Assembly: GCF_933775445.1 (NCBI RefSeq) | Contig: NC_065876.1 | Span: 19,406,001-19,470,000 of the forward strand | DNA length: 64,000 nucleotides | Source of the DNA: Argentina anserina | Taxonomy: Eukaryota > Streptophyta > Magnoliopsida > Rosales > Rosaceae | Direction of reading: 5' to 3' | In this document: in pieces, positions 1-11,157 of the stretch | Layout of the letters: every line of letters starts with the position of its first letter | How positions within the stretch are numbered: the stretch's first letter is position 1 | Translations under genes and position numbers: made by a program | The notes under the pieces: generated by a model | Told to the model about the DNA's origin: nothing | The model's input: only the letters and a program-made list of their open reading frames with translations | The model's database searches: none

Positions 1-881
1 TAACATTCCGGACTCCATTAGTTCGAGGGATTCAAAGAATTAAGTATCAATGACTATAGAAATGGATATCTTATCAGGTTTAGGTTGATAATGAAAAGTT
101 TCTGAGATTCTCTGCTCATGGAGGGGCCTGGGGGAATACTATGACCTCTTAGGTGGGAAGCTGGTCAAGCTATCATTTATATCCCTTGCTAGAACTTATC
201 ATATATGTTCTACACTCTATTATCTGGGATTTGCTCTTATATAAAACCATCCTGCAGCAAACCTGCTAGGAAAAGAGCAGCGTGATAACTTTCTTTTGCA
301 GCCATAGCAAAAATGTGCTACTTTTTAACAGCCTACCAGAGGATGTTCTATCTATATAACGCACACTAAAAACTGCAAGCAAACAAAACTACACAACAAA
401 GTCAACTTCCCTCATAGTTGACTTCTGATTTTCTGAAGGGGTTATGGACCCATAAAGAACAGTCTCCAGCTATTTAATACATTGATGGGCCTGTAAATTT
501 TCAAGTATTATATATTCCAGATTGGTAAGCACCTGTCTCTGAAACCCTCTGGAGTTTTATATAATCCCCTACTAGAACATTGTTTTCAATATTTACATTT
601 TATCCATGTTTATCCCAATCTTTATAATTCTCATAATTCTCCAATTTAGTTTCCAGTCAACCTGACACTACAATAGGTACGAGATACATCACATAATCTA
701 AGAATAGCTTCACCTTTCCTTGCAACTTCCCTAGTAATATGTGCTTCAAAACTTCAGATCTAATTGATTTCATAAACTAGCTGATACTATTTTCATTCAA
801 GACATGTGCCTAATTCAGTATCAGATGAAGTAGAAATTCAGATAGCCTATCGGAGCATTAATTGTACATATAGAAACTCAC

Positions 882-3758
882 AGTATTTAATTAGTTGCTC
901 CTGTGCTATGTTTTCTAATCGCTGCTTGAGAGCTTTGTTCTCCATGCTCAGAATTAGATTTTGCTGGTTTAGAAATTCAAGCTCAGCCGAAACTTCAGTC
1001 CCCTCTGCCTGCAGAGTAACAGTACAGGCACAATCAGTAACTCTTTATCTATAAAAGGATCAATGTTCTGTCACCCAATTCAATTTTAAAACAGTACTTT
1101 AGCTTCTTCTTTCACTTGCCTGTAAAGCTTGCACATTTCTCTCCAACTCAGCTATGTATTGCAGTTTGCGAACCCGTGAACGTTGAGCAAATTGCCTGCA
1201 GTAAAGAGTACATCAAATTCCATACATATTATCTCTAATCCCATTCTAGGACACAGAAATCAAGTTTCCACTATCATGTCCATTAATGAGGTTACAAGGA
1301 ATCTGTAACAATCATCGTCATATTTCTCAAAGCACTAAACTATTTTCATTTCCTCGATTTATTCTTGCATCCTCAAAGTAGAAACAAGATCGATTCTCAG
1401 GATTTCTTGCAGAAACATACAATTCAACTGCCTTCTCCGTGTTTTTCAGAAATCAAAGGTATGTATTTCAGAAGTGTGACAGAGTTAAATAATACCATAT
1501 AAGCTATAGGTAATGTTAACAATTAACACCCTTTACAACTTAAGATAATATTATATACCCCATCTATAATTTTAACACAATCATGACCCTTCTTGGTAGA
1601 ATATCTGCACCTAGGTGCATAATAAACGCAAAACCCTACTTTCCTTACAAGGCTATTCTCTCATTTACTCTTCCCAAATTGCTTTGGCATTCACAGCAAA
1701 AAGGTAGAATGCTAAGCATCTTTGAAAGGCAATGAAAATAAAGAACTTGTCCTTTCTTGATTGTCTAAATAAAAGCTGCAGGACTTATTAAGCCTAGAAG
1801 ATATAAGAAACCAGACAAGAAATGGAATTCCAAAACATACCATTATAAGGGGGAGAGAAGATGTGGGATGTCAAACAAAGATAATATCATAGAAAGAGGT
1901 TCCACACATTAGAAACTAAAATAATAAATTTGTGCAGATACAACAGTTTCGTCTCCAGATGCACAGATTATTACAAGACATAAATACATAGCCATCGCTG
2001 TTAAAAACTCTAATGCAATGATAGACTTGATGTGCTTGTATATAAAGTGTCCATGCATATATTTCAGCTTGTATCAACAACTAGAGGTTGCACAAAAACA
2101 ACCTATAAGTAAACCTAAAAACATTTCTGCATGTAGTGGTCATATGCCCTCAGCTCGTTCCAGCACCTATAACACAAACAAAAGAGTACCCTACTCTACC
2201 CCTTTGCAGGGGTGGATCTAGCATGTACACTGGTAGGGCTCAAGCCCAACCGAGAACTGCCGTCAAAATAAATTAGCATGTGTCATATAGGCATAAACCA
2301 GTTTATAGTAGACTTGGCTAACTAATTTTCATCAACACCTAGCCCACCAAAGTTCGAATCTCCTAGCATGCATTTCCTTTTTTCTGATCTATTATCTTTG
2401 ATTAAAGGTTTGGGCCCACTAAACTGAATAGTGTAGTTCCTTTTCTGTAGTTTTGGATCTTATTTGATGTTTAGGCATCAATTCTTAGAGAATAATTGCA
2501 TTTTCTTTTTCTTGTGAAATATAAGGTTTATTTCTAGAGCCCTTATTTCTATTTATAGTTCTTACTTTCGTCTAGGATTCTTAATTTATTGATAGTAGAT
2601 GTTATTTACCATAGTATCGATAGCTTTTTCCAACTCTTATTTATTTTTTTATTTTTTGCTACGAATTAATTCGTATATGTTATGTAATTTGATTACCACT
2701 GTACTAGCTAGATTTTCTCTTCTAATTTCAGTCAACAAACAAAAAAACTCAAGCCCACCCCACCTATAAATCCTGGATCCGCCACTGCCCCTTTGTTTCC
2801 CATTTTACGTGCATTGGTTATGGAAGTCGTGACAAACATTTAACTTTAGGCATCAAAGTAAAAAAAAAAAACCATTGATTGAATTCTAGCTAGGTCCCCA
2901 GATATTCATGAAGGATCATCAAATGATCAGTTAGAGGCATGTCAATCACAAACCATTGAAACCAACTATGTAAAATTATGTTTCTATCAAGTAATATGAG
3001 TATGGATAAAGAGTACAGAAGTTAATAACATACTGTTTTGCACGTTTTGCATCCGTCTCCGATGCATATGGCTTAGCATTGGAATTGTCCTTTTTCTCAG
3101 AGGCAGCTTTAGCATCGTGTGGGCCAGATTCAATGTGATCTTGCTTTTCACTGGCTGTAGAGACAACCCCATCTGCTTCTTGCGTAGTAGATAAAGATGC
3201 TGAACTGTGAAGAACAATGTTATCCTTGAGAGAAGAAAGGCTTCTTGGGTTACTTACGGCACTCACAGAAGATTCCCATGCCTTATTTTTCTGCTTCACC
3301 AAATTCAGTTCAGTGTACAATGAAGCATGTCTTAAATCTGTCTGTGGATCAAAGTCTTGAGTGGGTCTCCAAGAGGGTGCGGAAAACATATTGTTAAATT
3401 TGTACTCATCTTGACCAGCATAATCAATGTTGGTAACATTAATTGCATCTACATACGCAAAGGAGTCACTTGAAGAACGACGATGGCCTCCTCTGCATAT
3501 AGGTGTCTCTGGCTCATTAAGGAGATCATCAAGCCAAGACGGTTGCTCCTCTATCAGTAAACTCTCTGAGGAAGTTCGCTGGTGGTGTGTATTTCCCTCT
3601 CTAGGCTTCTGAATAGTTTTCGACCCCATTGCAGGACTGAAGACATAATCTGCATACGACGGAGAAACACTAGGAAATGGACTTTTAGGTGGAAGCAACG
3701 GGTGCTTTCCGGAATACATCAGATTTCTCATATTTGATGAACTCTTGGAGTTTTCCAT
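882..3758 (-). CDS. bZIP-like transcription factor, At4g06598 type (3 exons recognised, 3' end uncertain)
   Basis: Exons read on the minus strand: 3758-3034, 1195-1120 and 1008-882. The start is the ATG at 3758, which opens [13 protein letters not shown]. Exon 1 is a long Ser-rich acidic region (about 241 residues), including [20 protein letters not shown]. It joins in frame to [20 protein letters not shown] (basic region and start of the zipper), then to [20 protein letters not shown] and EQLIKY. This matches the plant family of At4g06598, a relative of bZIP34/61, expected to be a nuclear DNA-binding or dimerising protein. The basic region reads KRAKQQFAQRSR and lacks the usual Asn-containing NRQSA segment, so DNA binding may be altered. 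Intron 2 appears to use a GC donor. After exon 3 a weak candidate exon (about 668-740, minus) gives LKHILLGKLQGKV and then a stop; the normal C-terminus (LEREIGRLR) is not seen intact. Retaining the last intron would add about 11 residues before a stop. Confidence 0.8.
2207..2787. mobile_element. Non-autonomous hAT element (581 bp) in bZIP intron 1
   Basis: The left end is CAGGGGTGGATCTAG and the right end is CTGGATCCGCCACTG, which are imperfect inverted repeats of each other. The element is flanked by a perfect 8-bp duplication CCCCTTTG (2199-2206 and 2788-2795). An 8-bp TSD and a CAGGGG...CCACTG end pair are typical of hAT elements. No transposase is present. It sits inside the 1.8-kb first coding intron of the bZIP gene. 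Confidence 0.9.
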
Positions 3759-4330
3759 GCTTCAATGCCGGATTCCTGTAAACAACATCGCATAAGATCA
3801 TAAATTACTTGTAGAAAAAGACATGAGAAGCCCAACGCATAGTTCAGCAACCAATAAAAGAGAATACAAAAATTAAAACACACTTAAAATCACCAGCTTC
3901 TAACAACTTGAGTAAGAAAATTGCTGTTATTGAATCCGACAATGCGTATAGATGAAACATAGCACCACAAACGATCTACCGAACGGTTCACAGTGACGAA
4001 ATAGCCCTCATAGGCGAACGATTCCTAAACCCACACACGCACTTAATCCAAGGCAATGCACATAATTCATTAATCATCTGCGACGAAAACCACTACTACT
4101 TGTGTAAAGCATCAAAACACAGATCACCCAAACTAATCCAATTCGGAATTTTGTCACGGAATTGTGTGTTGATTCAATTAGCACGTAATCAATCACGCGA
4201 TTGCTAATAACAATAAGTGATTTGACGAATTGCTGAGAACAATGTACGCAAAGTAAGAGCTGATTTTTTTATGAGATTTGCATGAATTTGAGAAATCAAA
4301 AAAGAATAGAGAATTCATCCGTGAAATTAC

Positions 4331-4490
4331 CTATCACCGAAAGGATTAATCAATCGGGATCTTGGAATGCAATCGGAGTTTCTTCTCTTCTCTTCTCTAG
4401 GGTTTCTGAGTTTTCTATGGCTCCTCTCTCTCTCTCTCTCTCTCTCCCTTTTCTCTCTCTAGGTCTTCTCTCGTTGATGTCTTTTAACAT
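4331..4490 (-). other. 5' leader exon of the bZIP gene with a GA microsatellite
   Basis: On the minus strand the leader ends with GATAG followed by the donor GTAATTTC (4330-4325). A matching acceptor (TTTACAG) lies at about 3779, 20 bases upstream of the start codon. The leader contains an uninterrupted (GA)n tract on the sense strand, seen as CT repeats at 4424-4447, which is common in plant 5' UTRs. The transcription start is not determined; the end at 4490 is approximate. Confidence 0.55.
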
Positions 4491-4499
4491 TTTTTAAGA

Positions 4500-4967
4500 A
4501 AATTCTTTTACCTAATCTTATTTTCACGCTTTCCTGTTCTCCTTTTTTTCTTTTTTTTTAAAGTAAAATAAAAATTGATTCGAAAGTTTCTCTTTCTCCT
4601 TTTTCACTTTCATTTTTTACTTCAAACATTCTATATTTGAACTAAAGAGGAGAAAAACGGAAAACAATATTAAATTATATATACTACTGACGACATCAAA
4701 ATAATTTTTTATGATTTGATCTATTCCATCTTCACTCTGAATCTTCTTTTGAGGGACCAGTCACGATACATAAGAAATGTAGGTGTAACTTTTAATTTTC
4801 TTCTACATCTCATTTACTAAGTACTTAATATTTATGCTATAAACTGTACTAAAGAGGTGAGTGCAATTTTGGCCATTTAAGTCTAGTTTTTTTTTTATGT
4901 TTGGAGTATCATAGGATAGATGTTATTGTCGGTCTTTAAAGTGTGTTATCTTTTTGCTGTTTATTGA
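4500..4967. other. Upstream region of the bZIP gene, AT-rich, no gene seen
   Basis: This stretch holds the likely bZIP promoter and AT-rich intergenic sequence up to the MULE-type element. No coding sequence or clear element was recognised. Confidence 0.4.
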
Positions 4968-4976
4968 ACAAAATTT

Positions 4977-5991
4977 GACATAAATGCCGATTTGTACCCC
5001 AAATTTGGCTGAAATTGTCAATTTGCACCCCGAACTTGCATTTGAGTCAATTTACCTCCTAAACTTGGTAAAAATTGCCGATTTGCACCCCATCTGTTAA
5101 ATTTAACTGTTTCTATCCTATTTTGCGTCACATGTCATGCACATGAGGGGTAATGTTGTCATTTTTTATTTATTCATATTGAATAATGAATAAATTAATA
5201 AAATTACTTAAGAGGAACATTTGTTACAATGTTTGTTTTTGCAAAACATGTTATTGATTTATATATTTATTATTTTATGTGATATGGTATGTTAAAAGAT
5301 ATTAGAAAAAATATAAATAAATAAATACATTGAAAATTAAAAATAAATGTGTGATTGAGAGAATTACTATTCTACCATTGTGTGTGTCTTAGCCTTATTA
5401 GGTTTCCTGTTAGAGATAGATTCACATATTTGTAATAGATTAGGACTCCGAATCCTATGGGGTTGTGGTTATGTAATGCCTATATATTGGCCTCATTATC
5501 AATCAATAAACGGTTACGTTATGTTCTATTACGTCGTTATTATTCTCGTTTTGTTCATCCTCCAACAATGTGTACATATAGAAATATATTTATACACAAC
5601 ACACTATATTTGAATGAGTGGGTATATTGAATATATAATTCAAAGTATGGTTAAGTAGGTAGAAAAAAGATGTAAATAAATAATTTGATTAACAAAATAA
5701 TCCTCATTTAAAAAAATATTTTTATTTGTTTTTAAGAAAAATATAAATAGAAAATGACAACATTACCCCTCATGTGCATGACATGTGACGCAAAATTGGA
5801 TTGAAATTTAACGGATAGGGTGCAAATCGGCAATTTTTACCAAGTTTAAGAGGTAAATTGACTCAAATACAAGTTCGGGGTGTAAATCGACAATTTTTAC
5901 CAAGTTTAGGAGGTAAATTGACTCAAATGCAAGTTCGGGGTGTAAATTGACAATTTCAGCCAAATTTAGGGTGTAAATAGGCATTTATGCC
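4977..5991. mobile_element. Long-TIR MULE-type non-autonomous element, copy A
   Basis: The ends are GACATAAATGCCGATTTG and its inverted partner ending GGCATTTATGCC. The inverted arms run about 190-235 bp each; the right arm carries an internal tandem duplication of about 60 bp. The flanks ACAAAATTT (4968-4976) and ATAAAATTT (5992-6000) match at 8 of 9 bases, fitting the 9-bp duplication of Mutator-like elements. There is no transposase. The centre holds a solo copia LTR (5352-5567). A second copy lies at 27423-28506. Confidence 0.88.
5352..5567 (+). repeat. Solo copia-like LTR nested in MULE-type element A
   Basis: The 216-bp sequence starts TGATTGAGAGAATTAC and ends CATCCTCCAACA, with a perfect 5-bp duplication ATGTG on both sides (5347-5351, 5568-5572). 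It matches, in reverse, the LTRs of the element at 10927-21597, sharing the words for CTACCATTGTGTGTG, GTAATGCCTATATAT and ATCAATCAATAAA. It has no internal region, so it is a solo LTR left by recombination. Confidence 0.87.
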
Positions 5992-6000
5992 ATAAAATTT

Positions 6001-6787
6001 TATATGACTTCGTACCTCAAAAAAAAATTCTTATGATTTGATGTTCGTGTATTTTTTATGCAATTTTTTTTGTCACGATCACACAATTTACTGAGACTAA
6101 TATGGATCCATAGATCTTATCAAAACAATTCGTCAATTCTTATTCCTTAACCACCAACTATAAATTGAGGGAAATCTTCGCGTGGAGATATTGTGCACCA
6201 AATCATTGGTATCGATTTTCATAGCTTGGTTTATGTCTAATACTACAAGGAATCCTTTCTAGGGTTTCTTTTTACTGGCGACTATGAGGCTTAATTTGCT
6301 TCGTTGACTTTGCATGCACGATGTGATGCACCTGCATCAGTGCATTGTGCCCTTGGCAGTGCATCGTCTTCTTGACGGTGTAGTGTGTGGTGGAATGACG
6401 GTTGGGCTCGCTGGGTTTGGTTTTAGATGCTTCCAAAAGATGTCCGCAGCGAGCACTTTTTTCAGGTCTGAGTTGGGAGTCGACAAAGACTCAAATGACA
6501 AGGGTGTCCCTCTCTGATTGGGTACTTGCATTGGCGTAATCAGGTTTTGGCATCAAATTTGGAATTAAGCGGTTTGACAGCTTGGGTCAGGTGGTACGTT
6601 TGATACAAGTTTTGAGGCAATGGCTCAGGCCTCCAAGCTACGCGTTCAACCACTTAAATGGTTCTCACCTTCTTTACTTTAGTGAGTGTACGATCATGGT
6701 ATTATTGTGGGAGCAAGGTTGACCATCAGAGGTGGAGTAGGCAGACAGAGCTAGGCTGAGGCAAATGGAGGTTAATGGAGCTCTACC
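6001..6787. other. Unassigned repeat-like sequence, no intact gene
   Basis: I find no convincing coding region here. The short open frames on the two strands at 6314-6531 overlap one another and show no family motif. The GC content is higher than its neighbours, and the sequence seems to continue after the TIR element at 10788-10926 and again after the copia-like element at 21603, so it may be an older, undefined repeat that later elements split. Confidence 0.35.
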
Positions 6788-7265
6788 TAAGAAGCACGAT
6801 ACGGGTCAGTGTCCGACACACTTCGATACGCGGACACGCCAAATGAAATTTTTGTTGGACACGACACGTTTTGAACACATTAATTAAATATTATTTTTAA
6901 ATATATATTCCTAATTAAGAAAACAATAAGTAATATAGTTTCTTAAACAACATCATTTCAAGAATACCCGTAGCCAAATTTTACATTATAAACCGACAGT
7001 GTTCTCTTTATCGTATTGGCTACTCAACAAAGTCCAAAGACATCACCATAAATAATTAGTCCAAAGAACCCCACTATTGACCTATTGTTAATCTGTAAAA
7101 CCCATTACCAGTCCAAATACAAGGAGAAACCGTGGCATACTCATACTTTGTACCCCATAACAAAAAAAATTATTGACAAATAGCTATAACATAAAGTAAT
7201 TCAGGGACTTAATGGGGCTATATGACATTATTATGAAGAAAAGAACCAATTAGATAATGTATGAT

Positions 7266-9394
7266 TGATAGGAGCACAAAGTGTGACGTTCTTAATATGT
7301 TTATGCCCTATTCTTACTCTTTGTTACCTCTTATTTAGTATATTTTAGTTTCTTTTGTATGAATAAGTGTCTAGGTAGAACTTATATCAATTATGAATGA
7401 ATTGATGATGAAATAGTGCTAAGTGTTAATAATCCTTGTTGAGATATGATTCATTGTTCGAGTAGGATTCATCCTTTCGTATTTCTTTGTTTCTAACGTA
7501 CTTATTCTTATTAGGAAATACAAATCCATGTTGGAGAAGGAAAGCAATCATAGTTCCACAAGGAAAGAGAAGAAGATACACTTAAAAGCCCAATCCATGC
7601 AAGAATCAAAATGCTGTCAAGATTTGTAGTCCAACTTCGACGGGCTCCCCTGGATAGCTCCGATCGAGTTAGAATACCTACCTTATATGGATAAAAAGCT
7701 GTGTGAGTCTAGTTTCTGTAGGATTTGGAATCAAATCAATATCTTATTCCTACAGGGAGATATGATCGAATCATTGCTCGGAGGTCCAGTGAACTCGACA
7801 GAATTATCTCAGCCATTAATTTGCTTTTGATCCAAGGGCTATGAGGGAAACTTGGGAATTTTTTTCTCCTGCATATAGAGCACAAAATATGTATCAGAAT
7901 CTCCATGAATCCCTGCACCAAAGAATGTCAAAGAAGGCATGCAGAAAATTAAATGAGAAGAGGCAAGAAAGTCAAAGAAGGCATGCAATAAATTAAGACT
8001 TTTGCTGCCTCCCTAATTCAAAGGAAGAAATTTATACAAAATAAATCAGCATTAAAGGAGGAAGAAGATATGCAATTAATGCAAAAGATATGCAATCCTT
8101 ATAGAAATCAGAATTCTGGCAATGTAGATTATCCAACTTTGACGGGCTCCCCTGGACAGCTCAAATTGACTGAGAAAATGCATGATATATGGATGAAAAT
8201 CCGCGGACGTCTAGTTGAAATATCCAGTTGGAATCATCTCAATATCTATTTTCTAGAGAAAGTTATGGCCACAACAAGGGACAAAGCTCAGATCTGTTGA
8301 ATCTAGGAAACTTCAACCAATTTGGTTTCAACTTTGTGGACTTTGTGGCCATCCTCCCTTGGGTTTCTTCCTCTATATATAGCATCTCATTTCCACATAA
8401 AATGATCATCAACCTTGTGCACATACTAGCCAAAGCTCTACCAAATTTCAAACTCACCCATCCAAGAAATCCTAAAACCGATTCCACCATTCTCCACCAA
8501 TCCTTAGCCTTCAAGCACGCTTGTGAAGAGGTTCCATCCTCTTGGAAGGCCACGGCTACACCTTGTGAGATCGCTTGATTGATAAAGTGTAACCATGATT
8601 CTCTCTATGTTTATTTCGGTTTTTGGTTTTACTTGTTCTTGGTTGTGTATGTGTTTTGGTCATTGTAAACTTGTTTCGATTTTGTCTATGAGATAGTTAC
8701 TTGTTTCAAATTATATAAAGTTTCGATTTTAGGTTTGTAGTTCTATGATTTTAGTTTATGCCGTGACATGTCTTTGTGTGATTTCGAGAGTATCTATGTG
8801 TTATGTATACGCTTGTAGCATGATATTTAGATTGTTGGATTTATGACTTGTGCTATGAATATGTTTATCTTTTCTATGTGATTTTCGGAATTGCATGATT
8901 GTTGGTTAAGTATGTGACATGCTTAAGGAATTCAATATGCGTGGCTTTGAAGTTGCATGGTAGGATAAGTATGTTAGATTTCGATTAGAACCGCTTGGAA
9001 TGAATCGAATATGTTAAGTGTCTATGTGTTTAGGTTACTGCGTAGGACCCTAATTGCATGATCCAACCTTAGTTATTCATGATAGTGTCTTGTCAAGACT
9101 CTTAAAGGAGGACTAGAATCTAATTTTCGTTAGGTTTGTATGATTTGTTTTAGTAATGTATTTTGTGTTGGTTGGTTGATCACATGTATATATTAGTTTA
9201 GGTTTTATTTTCTGTTTTTATCTTTCAACCCGATCCTATATATCAAACTCTTTTAAACTCTTATGAATTCGTTGTTAAATGTTTGTGATTCTATTCCCTG
9301 GTTGGATCCCCGGTTTATGAACGATACCCTCTTGCTTTATACTACTAACGATGCTTACAGGGTTAATATTGATCTCGAGTAATCAAACCGATCA
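7266..9394 (+). repeat. Athila-like solo LTR (2.13 kb), plus orientation
   Basis: The sequence starts TGATAGGAGCACAAAGTG and ends AATCAAACCGATCA, flanked by a perfect 5-bp duplication ATGAT (7261-7265, 9395-9399). It belongs to the same LTR family as 37205-39341, 47471-49651 and 13426-15149, here in the opposite orientation. Open frames inside it (for example 8228-8578) are not coding; similar frames recur in each LTR copy only because the DNA is shared. Confidence 0.92.
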
Positions 9395-9451
9395 ATGATC
9401 AACTAGATAAGTGAAAGAAGACAAAACAGAAAGGGAATATTCATATCTTAC

Positions 9452-10256
9452 CAGAAACGTCTCCATCTTTGGCATCACAATCAGATGAAAAGTCATTATC
9501 ACATGGAATAATATGTTCTTTGTGTGAAATCCGTCACCATCCCCCTCAATACATTCATTAAGTCTCCCGCTACGAGAGTTTGTCATACATAATAATTCAC
9601 CCTCTAACTCTTGAATTCTCAACTCATAATTTTTCAGCATGTCATATTCTTGGAGATAATTAAAAAGTCATTTCACAGTAAACTCTCTATTCTAACAGAT
9701 ACCTGCAGTAAGACAATGAGCAAAGGTAAACTAAACATAATGCATTATATGGCTAGTGGAAGAATTACAAACCTGAACTGGATTGGAATCAATCTCATCC
9801 CAATATTTACCATTTCAGAAGGCTTTAATTTTCATGGCTAGTTTATCTTTCTCGACCTGATATATAAAATATTAGTCAACTGTCATGGCTAGTTAATATC
9901 AATAAACATCATTTCAACCAAAGCACAACTGAGCTTCAAGTGCACGTTGTGTTAGATGTTCACAAGTCCGTCGATGTCCCTGAAGCTCCTGCCTCAATTC
10001 CATATTGCTTTTTTCCATCAATGAAACTTTGTGTTTAAGAATCTAGTAGAAATGAAGGTTATTGAAAAACGTAAAATCATAAAACACATAACAGACTTTA
10101 AGAAGCACTCACTTAAACTTCTTCTAAAGTAGTATACACTTGTAATTCTTCAAATGGTAAACTAGCATCACCACGGTAAAATAGAAGTTCTGTCTGTAAG
10201 TGCTCAATTTGGCTGCGCATCAATTGTAAGTGAGCAGCCATCAGATCACGATTCAC
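9452..10256 (-). pseudogene. KIN-4 (FRA1-type) kinesin coiled-coil fragment, broken
   Basis: Four pieces follow the exon order of plant kinesin-4: 10256-10140 (VNRDLMAAHLQLMRSQIEHL, then LLFYRGDASLPFEELQ), 10042-9929 (ILKHKVSLMEKSNMELRQEL, then ALEAQ), 9856-9773 (VEKDKLAMKI, then YWDEIDSNPVQ) and about 9648-9452 (DMLKNYELRIQELEGELL, then DGFHTKN). These belong to the region after the motor domain; the motor itself is absent. Lesions: a TGA at 9817-9815 in the third piece, a lost GT donor after the second piece (TTGTGC), a degraded acceptor before the fourth, and a frame change after the DGFHTKN motif. Introns are kept, so it was copied as DNA rather than through mRNA. It lies in the TIR element at 6788-10787. 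Confidence 0.85.
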
Positions 10257-10447
10257 CTAAAAATAAAGAGTATGCACAAGATTATGAGGGTAAATGCCAA
10301 CATCAAACCATATGATCTAATTGAACCATCACCCATAAATCCATAATCAATTACACCTACAACTCAATTCATCACAAATAAAAAAAAATTCTTGAAATCA
10401 ACAAGACGAAGAAGAAGAAAGAGGAGAGAGTTGCAACTTGGAATTAC

Positions 10448-10579
10448 CTTGCCGAAGAGATAGCCGTTACGGCCACGACGACGGCGGGGATAAAGGGGTC
10501 GAAGGTTGAACTTGTCGGGGTTGGAGTGCTTTGGTTGCGTCGCGAGAGCAATGAGACAAGGATCGGTCTTTAGGTCCAA
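10448..10579 (-). CDS. Novel 44-codon exon fused upstream of the KIN-4 fragment
   Basis: The exon starts MDLKTDPCLIALATQ and ends GRNGYLFGK at a good donor (AAG|GTAATTCC, exon end 10448). The next recognisable acceptor is TTTTTAG before the KIN-4 piece at 10256, and the reading frame carries across (phase 0 to phase 0). The peptide is rich in Arg near its end (RRRRGRNG) and is not part of kinesin as I know it. It may come from another gene or from the element's own sequence. The whole chimera is unlikely to make a working protein because of the stops downstream. Confidence 0.45.
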
Positions 10580-10926
10580 AATCTGTTTGAGGACAAAAAT
10601 ACCCCCCGTATCTTCCTAAATTGTGTGTCCAATGTGGACACACGTGTGTCCCTTACGTGTCCGAGGCGTGTCCGAGGCGTGTCTAATTTTAGTTCGCGTG
10701 TCTGACCGTATTTGGCACGTGTCTGACATGTCTGTATCTATGTCGGACACGCGATACGCCACCCCAAGCGTGTGTCCGTGCATCATAGGTCTCTACTGTG
10801 TTTCTGAGCTTGGATTCGGGTCTTGCCTTTTAGGCTTTGGTTTGACCCATGTTTTAGGTTTATTCATGCTTGAACCTTTGTGCCCGGGTAGTTTAGTCCT
10901 TTTATTTTTATTTTAAATGAAGATAT

Positions 10927-11143
10927 TGTTGCAGGATAATGGAAGGAGAATTATAACAACGTAATGAAACATAACCACACTCTTTATTGATTGATAATAG
11001 GGCCTATATATAGGCATTACATACGAAGTATCCCGATGAATCAGAGATTCATATCTATTACATTAAAGCATAATATACTCCAATAAGGAAACTTAAATAG
11101 GCTAAGACACACACAATGGTAGAATAATAATTCTCCCAAAACA
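10927..11143 (-). repeat. 3' LTR of the copia-like element
   Basis: On the minus strand it starts TGTTTTGGGAGAATTATT and ends ATCCTGCAACA. It contains CTATATATAGGC, a likely TATA region, and closely matches 21386-21597 and the solo LTRs at 5352 and 27858. Confidence 0.87.
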
Positions 11144-11157
11144 CTCCCCCTTGTGTC
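11144..11157 (-). other. Polypurine tract of the copia-like element
   Basis: On the minus strand the bases GACACAAGGGGGAG lie immediately before the TGTTTTGGG start of the 3' LTR, the position expected for the plus-strand primer of reverse transcription. Confidence 0.75.

Larger units (their letters stand above)
6788..10787. mobile_element. TIR element (MULE- or hAT-like) carrying a chimeric KIN-4 fragment
   Basis: The left end reads TAAGAAGCACGATACGGGT followed by GTGTCCGACACAC. The right end, reverse-complemented, reads TATGATGCACGGACACACG and continues to a CGTGTCCGACAT motif. The flanks GAGCTCTAC (6778-6786) and GGTCTCTAC (10788-10796) match at 7 of 9 bases, suggesting a 9-bp duplication, though the left junction has one extra base. 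Removing the nested solo LTR leaves about 1.9 kb, much of it gene fragments with introns (9452-10579). No transposase is seen. This is the layout of a gene-capturing (Pack-type) element; the superfamily is uncertain. Confidence 0.6.

Noticed and set aside
8228..8578. Open frames inside Athila-like LTRs (also 38047-38586 and 48339-48842)
   Set aside because: They recur only because the LTR copies are homologous, with different gaps in each; they lack protein motifs and lie in LTR regulatory DNA.
10623..10916. Open frame of 97 codons rich in Val, Ser and Cys
   Set aside because: It overlaps the GTGTCCG-rich right end of the TIR element, whose repeats create the frame.
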